64,000 nt of DNA from Faecalicatena faecalis (GCF_012524165.2 NZ_JABACJ020000003.1:62001-126000), one strand, 5' to 3'; positions 27,590 through 36,965 are shown, numbered from the stretch's first letter. A program made the numbers and translations. Notes: generated from the sequence alone by a model not told the origin.

Positions 27590-28882
27590 TTACTTCCATT
27601 GTAAGATTTCTTCCTTCTGCATACGGTCATATTCCTGGGCCGCCCATTCTGCGCTCTTTCCTTTTACGATCTCCCTGCACAGATCTCTGATATCAATCCA
27701 GGTATTAAATCCCATGGAAAAATCCTGCACCGGAATCTGGTTGCCGGAGGAGACTAGCCTGATGAACTCCTGCTTCTCTTCCCCTATATAACTATAGTCT
27801 ATATTTTTATCGTCCACCGCACAGAGTGTTCCAAGTTCTCTCGCCACACTTTGTAAATGTTTGGGATCTGCTACATATTCCAATGCCTCGCGGGCATATT
27901 CCAGATTCTCTGACTTGGGATTGATGGCGACTCTCCGGTCCGGTGTCACGATCGTTACAGCCCCGTCTTCAAGGACCGTCACCCCTGTCATCACCATCTT
28001 AAAATCTGCTTTTTCAACATCCGCCCCCAGATACCCACAAAAACATGCACCTTTTCCTTCTGCAAAATCCCGTATAGAATCATTGGGCACCTTATTCTGT
28101 GCCTCTTCTATATCGAAAATGCCTTCGTCCCGCATCCGCTCTACCAGTTCGAACCCTTTTTTCATATAAGTACTGACCGGTGTCGTCCCGTCCGCCAGCT
28201 TTGCAATCTGCTCATCTTTATCCTCAGACGCATAAAGCTGTGCGAATCCGGCTGCCATCGCCGGAACTGTCATCGAATACCCTTTATTTCCCAGGTAAGG
28301 TGTATAGCCCTTCTCCTTGAGTGTCCTGCATACAGAAAGGAACTCTTCCAGATTGGAAGGCACCTCCAGACCGCAGCTATCCAGCATATCCTGATTCCAG
28401 TAAAATCCATATCCCACATAGATCAGCGGGATACCGAAAACTTTCCCATCATAGCTGCATCCTCTGAGTGCATCTTCCGATAGATTCTCTACGCCTTTCA
28501 AATCGCTCAGATCCAGATACCGCTCCTCTTCTGTAAAACAAAATACATCCTCCGCGAAAATGCTGAACCAGTCAATCTCGTTCCCTTTATCCAGCCTTTC
28601 TACAAGATAATTACGGTATGCCTCATCGCCTCCTGTTTTTGTATAGTATTCGGCTGTTGTCTCCAAAATCTTAATCTGCGTCCCATCCTTGGCCTGAATC
28701 TGTTCGTTCCACACCTTGCTGTTCAGTATCTCTGTGCCAAAAAATCTAAGAGTCACTTCCTTTACATTCTCATACTCTTTGACCGCTCCCTCTTTTTTTC
28801 CGCAGCCTACTGCCAAAAGTGAGACCGTAAAGAGAATGGCCAGCAGAATCTGTCCCAGCTTTCCCTTTGTTCTTCTCTCCAT
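27590..28882 (-). CDS. ABC-type sugar-binding lipoprotein paired with the sensor kinase
   Basis: A 430-residue extracellular solute-binding protein (family 1, sugar type). The start at 28882 gives MERRTKGKLGQILLAILF..LLAVGC, a lipoprotein signal with Cys27, and has GGGGAAAGGA upstream; an ATG at 28915 is possible but would put 11 extra residues before the signal. Typical fold segments are YDGKVFGIPLIYVGYGFYWNQDML and LKEKGYTPYLG. No permease or ATPase gene accompanies it, and the next gene is a membrane sensor kinase. A ligand-presenting role for that kinase is therefore more likely than transport (inference). Confidence 0.85.
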   Translation of the reverse strand: MERRTKGKLGQILLAILFTVSLLAVGCGKKEGAVKEYENVKEVTLRFFGTEILNSKVWNEQIQAKDGTQIKILETTAEYYTKTGGDEAYRNYLVERLDKGNEIDWFSIFAEDVFCFTEEERYLDLSDLKGVENLSEDALRGCSYDGKVFGIPLIYVGYGFYWNQDMLDSCGLEVPSNLEEFLSVCRTLKEKGYTPYLGNKGYSMTVPAMAAGFAQLYASEDKDEQIAKLADGTTPVSTYMKKGFELVERMRDEGIFDIEEAQNKVPNDSIRDFAEGKGACFCGYLGADVEKADFKMVMTGVTVLEDGAVTIVTPDRRVAINPKSENLEYAREALEYVADPKHLQSVARELGTLCAVDDKNIDYSYIGEEKQEFIRLVSSGNQIPVQDFSMGFNTWIDIRDLCREIVKGKSAEWAAQEYDRMQKEEILQWK

Positions 28883-29001
28883 TTTCTTTCGTCCTTTCCC
28901 CAGCTTTACTACCATTTTATCAGACTCTTCCTTTTTCAACAATGAATATCGCGAATTTTCCCCTATTTCGGCACTTTTTCATCAAACTTTCATGAGATTC
29001 T

Positions 29002-29032
29002 AAAAAAATCGCCACTTTACTAAGTGACGATT
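29002..29032 (-). terminator. Terminator after the alarmone synthetase gene
   Basis: On the minus strand AATCGTCACTT pairs with AAGTGGCGATT and runs into seven T. It lies just beyond the synthetase stop and insulates the lipoprotein-kinase unit. Confidence 0.8.
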
Positions 29033-29086
29033 CCTGTTTTCCAATTCATTCAATTGTTACTGCACAAGCCAGCACTCTACAAAAAC

Positions 29087-29818
29087 CTATGAAATCTCCT
29101 CCTGCCTGCGCTTACCTCCGATCACATTCTCCGTGATATCATCCAGCCGTTCCTTCCCGGATTCCTCCGCATGGTTCTCACTCGCATTAAGCAGACATGC
29201 CTGGATCGCATCATTGAGTGACAGCATCTTGTCATCTAATTCCGCTACCATCTGTGCACACTCTCTTAACTCACGGCTGATATAATCCGGCGCATTCCCT
29301 TCGAACTTATAATAGATCTTATGCTCCAGGCTCGCCCAGAAATCCATTGCAATGGTCCTGATCTGAATCTCTACCTTTGTATCCACTACACTGTCCGAAA
29401 GAAAGATCGGCACTGACACCAGCATGTGATAGCTCTTATATCCGCTCTCCTTCGGGTTCTTGATATAATCCTTAATAGAAAGTACCTTAAGGTCACTCTG
29501 ATTCCCGATCATCTCTGCAAGACGGTAGATATCAGAAGTAAATGAACAAATCAGGCGTACACCTGCGATATCATTTATGTACTTCACCATGTTCTCAATG
29601 GAGGTCTCGTATCCATACCTCTTTAACTTCTTAACAATGCTCTCAGGAGTCTTGATACGGGTCTTGATATGCTCGATCGGATTATATTGGTGGACATGCT
29701 GAAATTCATCGTTGAGTATCTCCAGCTTCGTCCCCACTTCCTTCAATGCCGCATTATATAGAAAAATAACCGTCTTCCAGCTATCTACATCCTCGTAATT
29801 CTTGATCGCATCGTGCAT
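29087..29818 (-). CDS. Small alarmone synthetase, GTP pyrophosphokinase family (RelQ/YjbM-like)
   Basis: A 243-residue stand-alone RelA/SpoT synthetase domain, which transfers pyrophosphate from ATP to GTP or GDP. Recognised segments are KTPESIVKKLKRYG, YINDIAGVRLICSF, KNPKESGYKSYHMLVSVP and VEIQIRTIAMDFWASLEHKIYYK, all core synthetase motifs. No HD, TGS or ACT domain is attached. I chose the ATG at 29818, preceded by GAGAGGAG; a GTG codon at 29836 lies within that site. Single gene with its own terminator. The HD-type hydrolase at 8843-9403 could counter it. Confidence 0.9.
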   Translation of the reverse strand: MHDAIKNYEDVDSWKTVIFLYNAALKEVGTKLEILNDEFQHVHQYNPIEHIKTRIKTPESIVKKLKRYGYETSIENMVKYINDIAGVRLICSFTSDIYRLAEMIGNQSDLKVLSIKDYIKNPKESGYKSYHMLVSVPIFLSDSVVDTKVEIQIRTIAMDFWASLEHKIYYKFEGNAPDYISRELRECAQMVAELDDKMLSLNDAIQACLLNASENHAEESGKERLDDITENVIGGKRRQEEIS

Positions 29819-29999
29819 CTGCTGCTCTCCTCTCACGTCAGAAATCCCCCTTTCCCAGTCTTTAATAGTATATCATAAAATAGACTGCATGTCAGCGAGT
29901 TCATTCTTTTTTAAGATTTGAAAGTACTGGAAAAATAAGAGCCTTGCTGCCCTCAGCATGTTCTATCCAATCAGACAACAGGAAGGTCGAGGCCACAGT

Positions 30000-30563
30000 T
30001 TATCCCAGGAAATTTTGAATCATGGTTTTCCCATCCGGTGTCATAATGGATTCCGGGTGGAATTGTACTCCAAAGACCGGGTACTCTCTATGCTGCACTG
30101 CCATGACTTCCCCATCCCTTGTGACTGCAGTTACCTTCAGGCAGTCGGGCAGAGTATCTTTGTCGACCGCAAGGGAATGATAACGCGCGGTCAGGACACG
30201 TTGTGGGCACTCTTCGAACAGAGGGCAGCTTAGATCAAGCTCAACCTCTGACTGCTTCCCATGCATCAGTTTTCCCGCATAAGTAACCGAGGCTCCATAT
30301 GCCATGCAGATGGCCTGATGGCCAAGGCAGACCCCCAGAATCGGGATTTCTCTTCCCAGCTCCCTTACCACCTCTATCAGAACACCTGCATCCTCGGGCC
30401 TTCCCGGTCCAGGTGAGAGGATGATCCGGTCGGGATTCAGACTGCGGATCTCATCCGCCGACATGTCATCATTACGGATCACCTGAATATCCGGGTCGAT
30501 TTCTCCAATCAATTGATACAGGTTATAAGAGAAACTGTCGTAATTATCAATCAGCAAAATCAT
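30000..30563 (-). CDS. trpG: Anthranilate synthase component II (glutamine amidotransferase)
   Basis: This subunit supplies ammonia from glutamine to TrpE. The 187-residue class I amidotransferase has its nucleophile C79 in GVCLGHQ, the oxyanion segment LSPGPGRPEDAG and the catalytic H169/E171 in FHPESIM. It overlaps the trpE stop by four bases (ATGA) and is the last gene of the operon, an unusual place. No clear terminator is seen in the 160 bases downstream. It could also serve p-aminobenzoate synthesis, but the operon makes tryptophan the main role. Confidence 0.93.
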   Translation of the reverse strand: MILLIDNYDSFSYNLYQLIGEIDPDIQVIRNDDMSADEIRSLNPDRIILSPGPGRPEDAGVLIEVVRELGREIPILGVCLGHQAICMAYGASVTYAGKLMHGKQSEVELDLSCPLFEECPQRVLTARYHSLAVDKDTLPDCLKVTAVTRDGEVMAVQHREYPVFGVQFHPESIMTPDGKTMIQNFLG

Positions 30564-32026
30564 AACTCTTCCTCCCCTGCCATCTTTAATGCACTCACAA
30601 CAGCCTGTGCCTTATTGATGCACTCCTCAAATTCTTTCTCAGGTACGGAGTCCGCAACAATGCCTGCGCCGCTGCGCACAAAGACCCTGCCATTTTTCTT
30701 GTAGGCAATACGGATGGCGATACAGGTATCCATATTTCCCGCAAAATCAATGTATCCAATGGCTCCGCCGTAGATTCCCCTCTTATTATTTTCCAGCTCG
30801 CCGATCAACTGGCAGGCACGGATCTTCGGAGCACCCGATAGTGTTCCGGCAGGAAGGACTGCCCCGATGGCATCCAGTGCGTCGAATTCTTTCCTGATTT
30901 CTCCGCGGACCGTCGAACCGATATGCATCACATGAGAGTACTTTTCGATACTGTGAAGCTTTTCTACCTGCACGCTCCCGAACCTGCTGATTTTTCCCAG
31001 ATCGTTTCTTCCCAGATCCACCAGCATATTATGCTCAGCCAGCTCCTTTTCATCATGAAGCAGTTCCTCTTTCAACGCCTCATCCTCTTTCTCATTTTTC
31101 CCGCGCGGTCTGGTGCCTGCGAGAGGAAAAGTATGCAGAATCCCATTTTCCAGCTTCACCAGCGTTTCGGGAGATGCGCCCGCCACCTCCACATCGGTTC
31201 CTGAAAAATAGAACATATAAGGAGAAGGGTTCATCGTCCGCAGGATACGGTAAGTATTGAGCAGGCTTCCCTCAAAGGGGGCACTTAACCTGTTGGATAG
31301 AACAATCTGGAAGATATCCCCTTCATGTATATTCTGTTTTGCTTTCTCTACCATTTTACAGTAGGTATCCTTGTCGAACAGAGGGGTTACCTCTCCTAAC
31401 AGCCGGCCTCCCGCCTCCTGCTTCTTCTCCCCATTTTTCAGAAGCTGGCACAATTGTTCCAGCTCCAGCACCGCCTTGTTGTAACCTGTATCCAGGTCTT
31501 CCAGAGACATATTCACAGTTAAAATTAACTTTTGCCTGAAATGGTCAAACGCGATCACTTTATCGAAAAGCATCAGGTCAAAGTCCTTGAACGCCTCATT
31601 ATCCTGTACCTGAACCGCTGCCGATGGCTCCTGATAACGGATGTAATCATAGGAAAAGTATCCTACCAGTCCGCCAGTGAAGGAGGGAAGATAATCGAAC
31701 CTGGGACTTTTATAATCAGCCAGTATCTGACGCAGGCATTGGGCCGGGTGTTCTGTCTTCAATTGGAGATTTCCGGCCCTCACCTCTCCATCTGCACAGG
31801 TAATCTCCAGCCTCGGATCATACCCGAGGAATGTGTAGCGCCCCCACTTTTCCTTCTCAGCCACAGATTCCAGGATATAGCAGTGCTTCGATACATTTTT
31901 CAAAATCTTTAGTGCTTCGATCGGTGTGCAGATATCGGACAATATCTCACAGCTTACCGGCAGCACTTTATATTCCTTTGAGGCAGCGATTTCTCTGACC
32001 TCCTCCAGTTTCGGCAAAAAGATCAT
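30560..32026 (-). CDS. trpE: Anthranilate synthase component I
   Basis: It converts chorismate and ammonia to anthranilate. The 488-residue product has the chorismate-binding signatures GDIFQIVLSNR, PSPYMFYF, AGASPETLVK, LAGTRPRG and the C-terminal GAIGYIDFAGNMDTCIAIR with RSGAGIVADS. The N-terminal LLES-type feedback site appears as 'CYILESV' near residue 50, so tryptophan inhibition is likely. It overlaps the trpA stop through ATGA and follows trpA rather than leading the operon. Confidence 0.95.
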   Translation of the reverse strand: MIFLPKLEEVREIAASKEYKVLPVSCEILSDICTPIEALKILKNVSKHCYILESVAEKEKWGRYTFLGYDPRLEITCADGEVRAGNLQLKTEHPAQCLRQILADYKSPRFDYLPSFTGGLVGYFSYDYIRYQEPSAAVQVQDNEAFKDFDLMLFDKVIAFDHFRQKLILTVNMSLEDLDTGYNKAVLELEQLCQLLKNGEKKQEAGGRLLGEVTPLFDKDTYCKMVEKAKQNIHEGDIFQIVLSNRLSAPFEGSLLNTYRILRTMNPSPYMFYFSGTDVEVAGASPETLVKLENGILHTFPLAGTRPRGKNEKEDEALKEELLHDEKELAEHNMLVDLGRNDLGKISRFGSVQVEKLHSIEKYSHVMHIGSTVRGEIRKEFDALDAIGAVLPAGTLSGAPKIRACQLIGELENNKRGIYGGAIGYIDFAGNMDTCIAIRIAYKKNGRVFVRSGAGIVADSVPEKEFEECINKAQAVVSALKMAGEEEL

Positions 32027-32799
32027 ACCGCTGCCACTCCCTCCTTCATCTGTCTTACATATTCCGCCACATAAGGGATGCAGTCTTCCCCATGCTCCGC
32101 CACGATTTTCACGATTGCAGACCCCACAATTGCCCCGTCCGCAATCGCTGCCATCTCCGCCGCCTGCTTAGGTGTGGAGATTCCGAATCCGACCGCGCAT
32201 GGAAGATCCGTCACTTCTCTTACCTGGCTGATCATGTCCCGGATGTTGGTCGTGATTTCTTTTCTTACTCCGGTCACCCCAAGTGAGGAGACGCAGTAGA
32301 GAAATCCTTCTGCTTCCTGCGCGATCATCCGGATTCTTTCCTTAGAAGTCGGTGCAATCAATGAAATCAGTTCCACCCCGTATTCCCTGCACACCTCTGC
32401 CAGTTCTCCCTTCTCCTCAAAGGGCATATCCGGCACAATAATTCCGGCCATGCCGCACTCTGCACAGCGCTTCATAAATTTTTCTTTCCCATAGGTATAG
32501 ATTGGATTGATATAAGTCATAAATACCAGTGGGACATGCATCTGATCCTGCACCTCTCTGACTGTATCGAACAGCTTATCGATTGTACAGCCCCCTGCAA
32601 GCGCCCTCACATCCGCTTCCTGAATGACCGGTCCCTCTGCGATCGGATCTGAGAACGGGATTCCGATTTCAATCAGATCCGCCCCTGCCTCCTGCATTGC
32701 CACAAGAAGCTTCTTTGTCACCTCAAGTGTCGGGTCTCCTCCTGTAATAAATGGTATAAATGCTTTCTTATTCTGAAATGCGTCTTTAATCTTATTCAT
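32023..32799 (-). CDS. trpA: Tryptophan synthase alpha chain
   Basis: It cleaves indole-3-glycerol phosphate to indole and glyceraldehyde 3-phosphate. The 258-residue TIM barrel has the catalytic Glu at residue 44 in [11 protein letters not shown]. The residue matching Salmonella Asp60 is Glu55 (IAEGPVIQ instead of ADGP), a conservative change at the second acid. The ATG at 32799 lies inside the end of trpB and has GAGGAG upstream; an in-frame upstream codon would add 13 extra residues. Confidence 0.95.
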   Translation of the reverse strand: MNKIKDAFQNKKAFIPFITGGDPTLEVTKKLLVAMQEAGADLIEIGIPFSDPIAEGPVIQEADVRALAGGCTIDKLFDTVREVQDQMHVPLVFMTYINPIYTYGKEKFMKRCAECGMAGIIVPDMPFEEKGELAEVCREYGVELISLIAPTSKERIRMIAQEAEGFLYCVSSLGVTGVRKEITTNIRDMISQVREVTDLPCAVGFGISTPKQAAEMAAIADGAIVGSAIVKIVAEHGEDCIPYVAEYVRQMKEGVAAV

Positions 32800-33979
32800 A
32801 GATTTCCACTCCTCTGTAACGTGCAATTGCCGCAACATCCTTATCTCCGCGGCCTGAAATATTGATAACGATAATCTGGTCTTTCTCCATAGTCGGTGCC
32901 AGCTTCATGGCATATGCCACTGCATGTGCACTCTCAATGGCAGGAATGATTCCTTCCATTCTGGACAGATATTCGAAGGCCTCCACAGCCTCTTCATCGG
33001 TAACCGGCACATACTGCGCGCGTCCTTCCTCTGCCAGCATGGCATGTTCCGGTCCGATTCCGGGATAATCAAGCCCGGCAGAAATGGAGTAGACCGGGGC
33101 GATCTGTCCATCCTGGTTCTGGCAGAATAAGGACTTCATGCCATGGAAGATTCCCTCAGACCCCTTTGCGATGGTGGCCGCATGTTTTTCCGTATCCACA
33201 CCAAGCCCGGCTGCCTCACAGCCAATCAGCTTCACTGTTTTATCAGGAATAAATTCATAGAAAGCCCCCATCGCATTGCTTCCGCCGCCAACACAGGCAA
33301 GCACCGCATCTGGAAGACGGCCTTCCCGTTCCATGAGCTGCTCTTTTATTTCTTTACTTATAACTCTCTGAAAATCACGTACGATCGTCGGGAAAGGGTG
33401 CGGTCCCATGACAGATCCCAGCACATACAGTGTATCGTCCATCCGGCTTGCCCACTCCCTCATGGTCTCATTGACTGCATCCTTGAGTGTCATCGTCCCT
33501 GTAGTCACCGGATGTACCTTTGCTCCCAGAAGCTCCATACGAAAGACATTTAACGCCTGGCGTTCTGTATCTTCTTTTCCCATATAAATCTCACATTCCA
33601 TATCCATCAGCGCCGCAGCGGTCGCCGTTGCGACTCCGTGCTGTCCCGCGCCCGTCTCTGCAATCACGCGGGTCTTGCCCATCTTTTTTGCCAAAAGCAC
33701 CTGTCCCAGTACATTATTGATTTTATGCGATCCGGTATGATTCAGATCCTCTCTTTTCAGATAGATTTTTGCACCGCCTAAGTCTTTTGTCATCTTCTTC
33801 GCCTCATACAGCATAGACGGCCGCCCTGCATAATTTTTCAACAGGTCATCCAATTCCCGGTTAAATTCCGGATCATCTTTATATTTTGCATATGCCTCTT
33901 CTACCTCATGTACTGCTGTCATCAATGTCTCCGGCACGAACTGCCCTCCGTACTGCCCGAATTTTCCTTTGTTATTCAT
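32792..33979 (-). CDS. trpB: Tryptophan synthase beta chain
   Basis: A PLP enzyme that joins indole and serine to give tryptophan. The 395-residue product starts with the hallmark [13 protein letters not shown]. The PLP lysine is K86 in [10 protein letters not shown], the Gln/Glu loop appears as [13 protein letters not shown] and the phosphate-binding loop as [10 protein letters not shown]. It is the TrpB1 type. It overlaps the end of trpF by 8 bases and is followed by trpA with an overlap, so expression is coupled. Confidence 0.96.
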   Translation of the reverse strand: MNNKGKFGQYGGQFVPETLMTAVHEVEEAYAKYKDDPEFNRELDDLLKNYAGRPSMLYEAKKMTKDLGGAKIYLKREDLNHTGSHKINNVLGQVLLAKKMGKTRVIAETGAGQHGVATATAAALMDMECEIYMGKEDTERQALNVFRMELLGAKVHPVTTGTMTLKDAVNETMREWASRMDDTLYVLGSVMGPHPFPTIVRDFQRVISKEIKEQLMEREGRLPDAVLACVGGGSNAMGAFYEFIPDKTVKLIGCEAAGLGVDTEKHAATIAKGSEGIFHGMKSLFCQNQDGQIAPVYSISAGLDYPGIGPEHAMLAEEGRAQYVPVTDEEAVEAFEYLSRMEGIIPAIESAHAVAYAMKLAPTMEKDQIIVINISGRGDKDVAAIARYRGVEIYE

Positions 33980-34589
33980 TGTTTCTCACCCTTTCTACAA
34001 ATTTTCTGATCTTATCTGCATCCTTGATGCCATCTGTCTCCATTGCGCTGCTTGTATCTACCGCAAACGGATGGCAGATTCTGATGTTCTCCTTAACATT
34101 TTCCGCTGTCAGCCCGCCTGCGAGAAAATACGGCTTTTTTACCGGCGGAATCAATTTCTTATCGAACCCGATTCCGCTGCCTCCATATACGCCCTTCACA
34201 AAAGTGTCCAGCAGCAGATACTCTACATCCAGTTTTGCCGCCTTTAAGATATCGTCCCCTGAACGTACACGCACGGCTTTGATGATTGGAATTTCTGGAA
34301 CCCTCATGCGGAGTTCTTCTATATAAGATGTATCCTCATCCCCATGAAGCTGAATCATCTGGATGATTTCAGATCTGCCGATCACCGCCACCCGCCAGAT
34401 CGGTTCATTGACAAATACACCGACCGCCTTCACTGCCGAATCCATCTTCTCCCGAAGCTCTGCCGCAAGTCTTTCCTCTATCTGTCTGGAACTTTTGGCA
34501 AACACGAACCCCGCAAAATCTGGTTTTACTTCATTTATGATTTCAATATCCTTTGGTCTTTTCAGACCACAGATTTTTATCCTTGTCAT
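33972..34589 (-). CDS. trpF: Phosphoribosylanthranilate isomerase
   Basis: A TIM-barrel isomerase of 205 residues that converts phosphoribosyl-anthranilate to the carboxyphenylamino-deoxyribulose phosphate. The start [15 protein letters not shown] holds the catalytic Cys7 (KICGL); the catalytic Asp lies in LLLDTFVKG, and [11 protein letters not shown] and VDTSSAMET close the phosphate site. Its ATG overlaps the trpC stop (ATGA). Confidence 0.95.
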   Translation of the reverse strand: MTRIKICGLKRPKDIEIINEVKPDFAGFVFAKSSRQIEERLAAELREKMDSAVKAVGVFVNEPIWRVAVIGRSEIIQMIQLHGDEDTSYIEELRMRVPEIPIIKAVRVRSGDDILKAAKLDVEYLLLDTFVKGVYGGSGIGFDKKLIPPVKKPYFLAGGLTAENVKENIRICHPFAVDTSSAMETDGIKDADKIRKFVERVRNNE

Positions 34590-35377
34590 CTATTAATCAC
34601 TCCGCCATTCAGCACTTCTAACATCTCTTTTTTGTTCCTGCTTCTCATCAGGGTTTCTCCGATTAGAGCACCATTTACATGTTCTTCCTTTAAGCTCTCA
34701 ATATCTGCTGCCGTCAAGATTCCGCTTTCCGCCACGAACAGGCAATCCGCTGGCGCCAGCCTTCGAAGCCGGATACTGTTGCCGATATCAACGGTGAAGT
34801 CCTTTAAATTCCGGTTATTCACCCCGATCACTCTGGCCCCGGCTTTGACTGCCGATTGCATCTCTTCCTCATCATGGACCTCTACCAGTGCGGAAAGCCC
34901 TAATCTGTCACAGAGATTAAGATACCGCTTTAGGGTCTCTGTATCCAGAAGAGCACAAATTAGAAGAACCGCATCTGCTCCCAGCACCTTTGCCTCATAA
35001 ATCATATACTCATCTATTGTAAAATCCTTTCGAAGAATGGGGATCGATACCTCCCGGCGAATCTCCACAAGATATTCATCCTTCCCTAGAAAATACTTCG
35101 ACTCTGTCAAGCAGGAAATTGCTGACGCTCCCGCCGCCTCATATTCCCTGGCGATCTCCAGATATGGAAATTCCTCTGCAATCACTCCTTTGGAAGGTGA
35201 TGCCTTTTTCACCTCACAGATATAATGCATTCCCGGGGCTCTTAGCGCCTGCTCAAATGGGAACCCGGTATTTCGCTCCATTGCCATGGCTTTCTTACAG
35301 ATCTGTGAAAATGGTACCTTTCGCTTCGCTTTTTGTATCCGCAGTCTTGTATCTGCTGCAATTTGATCTAATATCAT
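34586..35377 (-). CDS. trpC: Indole-3-glycerol phosphate synthase
   Basis: A 263-residue TIM barrel that closes the indole ring. Recognisable parts are EVKKASPSKGVIAEEF (substrate lysine near residue 58), LTESKYFLG, PILRKDFTIDEYMIYEA, LLICALLDTE, EVHDEEE, GVNNRNLKDF and VAESGI. Its start overlaps the trpD stop (ATGA), and trpF overlaps its end in the same way. Confidence 0.95.
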   Translation of the reverse strand: MILDQIAADTRLRIQKAKRKVPFSQICKKAMAMERNTGFPFEQALRAPGMHYICEVKKASPSKGVIAEEFPYLEIAREYEAAGASAISCLTESKYFLGKDEYLVEIRREVSIPILRKDFTIDEYMIYEAKVLGADAVLLICALLDTETLKRYLNLCDRLGLSALVEVHDEEEMQSAVKAGARVIGVNNRNLKDFTVDIGNSIRLRRLAPADCLFVAESGILTAADIESLKEEHVNGALIGETLMRSRNKKEMLEVLNGGVINR

Positions 35378-36393
35378 TGTACTGCCTCCTGTACTGCATC
35401 ACGGAATTCTTTGTATTTTGCGAGTGCCCTGCCGCTCACAATCAATTCCGCTGCCATCTCGATTCCCTCTTTCAGGGTAATTCCGTCAATTCCCAGGTAC
35501 AGGCTCATTCCCGCATTCATAAGGACCACATCCCTCTTTGGCCCCTTCTCCCTGCCAGTTAATATATCCATCGTAATCTGTGCATTTTCCTTCGGCGTCC
35601 CGCCAATCAGCTCTTCCAATGGACATCTGTTCAGAGCGAACTGCTCTGGTGAAATGGTATAAGAGGTAATTTCTCCGAACCTGATTTCATGGACATCGGT
35701 CTCCCCAGTCAGTGTAATCTCATCCAGCCCATCCTCGCCGCAGACTGCGACGCCCCGGTTCACTCCCAGATTGGCAAGGACCCTTGCCATGGGCTTCGCC
35801 AGCTTTTTGTCATATACTCCGAGAAGCTGCATCGTGGCTCCGGCCGGATTAGAGAGAGGTCCTAAAATATTGAACACGGTCCTCACTCCCAGTTCTTTCC
35901 GGACCGGTGCAGCATATTTCATGGAAGAATGATATACCGGGGCAAACATAAAGCATATCCCCGTCTGATTCAATACCGCCTCGTTCTGCTCTGCGGTAAG
36001 CCCGACTTGAATTCCGAGCTCCTCCAGCACATCCGCCGCTCCACTTCTGCTGGATACGCTCCGGTTCCCATGCTTTGCGACCGGAACTCCGCCTGCCGCT
36101 ACGATAAACGCAGAGGTCGTAGAAATGTTAAAAGTCCCTACCTGGTCTCCACCGGTGCCGACGATATCAATGACCTCCCTCGCCGGTTTGATCTTTACTC
36201 CTTTATCACGCATTACCTTTGCAAATGCCGTGATTTCCTCTATCGTCTCTCCCTGCATTCCAAGCGCCATCAGAAATCCTCCCATCTGGGCCTGTGTTGC
36301 AGTGCCATCCATCATCTCAGCCATGACCCCTTTTGCTTCCTCATAGGTCAAGTTCTCTTTTCTAGTAAGTTTTGCAATTGCTTCCTGGATCAT
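35374..36393 (-). CDS. trpD: Anthranilate phosphoribosyltransferase
   Basis: It transfers phosphoribose from PRPP to anthranilate. The 339-residue product has the PRPP motif DIVGTGGDQVGTFNIST, KHGNRSVSS, and MKYAAPVRKELGVRTVFNILGPLSNPA. The ATG at 36393 has AAGGAGG eight bases upstream. This is the first gene of the operon; its leader holds a string of palindromes and, further upstream, a T-box. It is not fused to trpG as in enteric bacteria. Confidence 0.95.
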   Translation of the reverse strand: MIQEAIAKLTRKENLTYEEAKGVMAEMMDGTATQAQMGGFLMALGMQGETIEEITAFAKVMRDKGVKIKPAREVIDIVGTGGDQVGTFNISTTSAFIVAAGGVPVAKHGNRSVSSRSGAADVLEELGIQVGLTAEQNEAVLNQTGICFMFAPVYHSSMKYAAPVRKELGVRTVFNILGPLSNPAGATMQLLGVYDKKLAKPMARVLANLGVNRGVAVCGEDGLDEITLTGETDVHEIRFGEITSYTISPEQFALNRCPLEELIGGTPKENAQITMDILTGREKGPKRDVVLMNAGMSLYLGIDGITLKEGIEMAAELIVSGRALAKYKEFRDAVQEAVQ

Positions 36394-36411
36394 ATTGTTT
36401 CCTCCTTCTTT

Positions 36412-36612
36412 TTCATGCACGTTTGTGCGTGAATCGAATCTCTGCACCGCTTCTTGCGGTTTTCAATATAAAAATAAAGATCTTAGCGGGCCGAAATCTC
36501 GCGCCGTAGCGCGGCCGCTTACGGCCATCTTCCTCTTGCGCGAAGTGCGCAACCCCCGGAGGGTTTTTGTTATATAGGAAAGTTCTTCGAACTTTCCTAT
36601 ATAACAAAAAAA
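36412..36612. repeat. Palindrome-rich, GC-rich element in the trp leader
   Basis: Between the T-box terminator and trpD lies about 200 bases of unusual composition. It starts with a perfect palindrome of two 22-base arms (36564-36585 and 36589-36610; core TATATAGGAAAGTTC). Short stem-loops follow: AACCCCCGGAGGGTT, TTGCGCGAAGTGCGCAA, GGCCGCTTACGGCC-type, GCGCCGTAGCGC, CCGCTTCTTGCGG and GCACGTTTGTGC. I read it as an inserted, possibly interspersed, repeat; open frames through it have no gene features. Its RNA would fold strongly ahead of trpD. Confidence 0.55.
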
Positions 36613-36642
36613 GCCTCTGTCCCCCGAAAGGGACAAAAGCTT
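36608..36642 (-). terminator. T-box regulated terminator of the trp operon
   Basis: On the minus strand AGCTTTTGTCCC pairs with GGGGGACAGAGGCT and is followed by seven T. It immediately follows the T-box antiterminator region. Confidence 0.85.
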
Positions 36643-36905
36643 ATAATTATTGAACTTCTCATGTTCAATAAGATAGTTCTAACTTCTGCGGTACCACCCA
36701 AATTGCCGATATTATCGACCGCTCATTTATGTACTGACATACACATCTCCTTGATAACGGGCGAGAATCCCGTCAGCGTCTACTCCTGTATGCACAGTTT
36801 CAAGCTGCCCTCACAAGTCCATTCAGTAAAAACTCTTATTGCTGCCTTTCCACCAACTGGCAGCTCTCTGTGAATAAATATCTCTACCTACTCCTCTTGA
36901 TCAAT
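36608..36905 (-). promoter_or_regulatory. Tryptophan T-box leader riboswitch
   Basis: A minus-strand T-box. The stem I purine-rich region (AGAGGAGTAGGTAGAG) starts near 36897. An apical GTTGGTGG element lies near 36855. The specifier loop holds GAA-UGG-A with the Trp codon UGG at 36819-36821. The antiterminator T-box sequence TGGGTGGTACCGC is at 36688-36700, and the leader ends in a strong terminator. Uncharged tRNA-Trp should bind UGG and the T-box loop and let transcription enter trpD-C-F-B-A-E-G. Confidence 0.93.
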
Positions 36906-36965
36906 GGTTTATCTCTTTAATTTGTTACAGTATATACTGACAATCCTTAAATGTCAACTATTTTT

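Noticed and set aside
36413..36607. Minus-strand open frame through the palindrome element in the trp leader
   Set aside because: It follows the stem-loops, lacks a ribosome site and domains, and is better explained as repeat or leader RNA.
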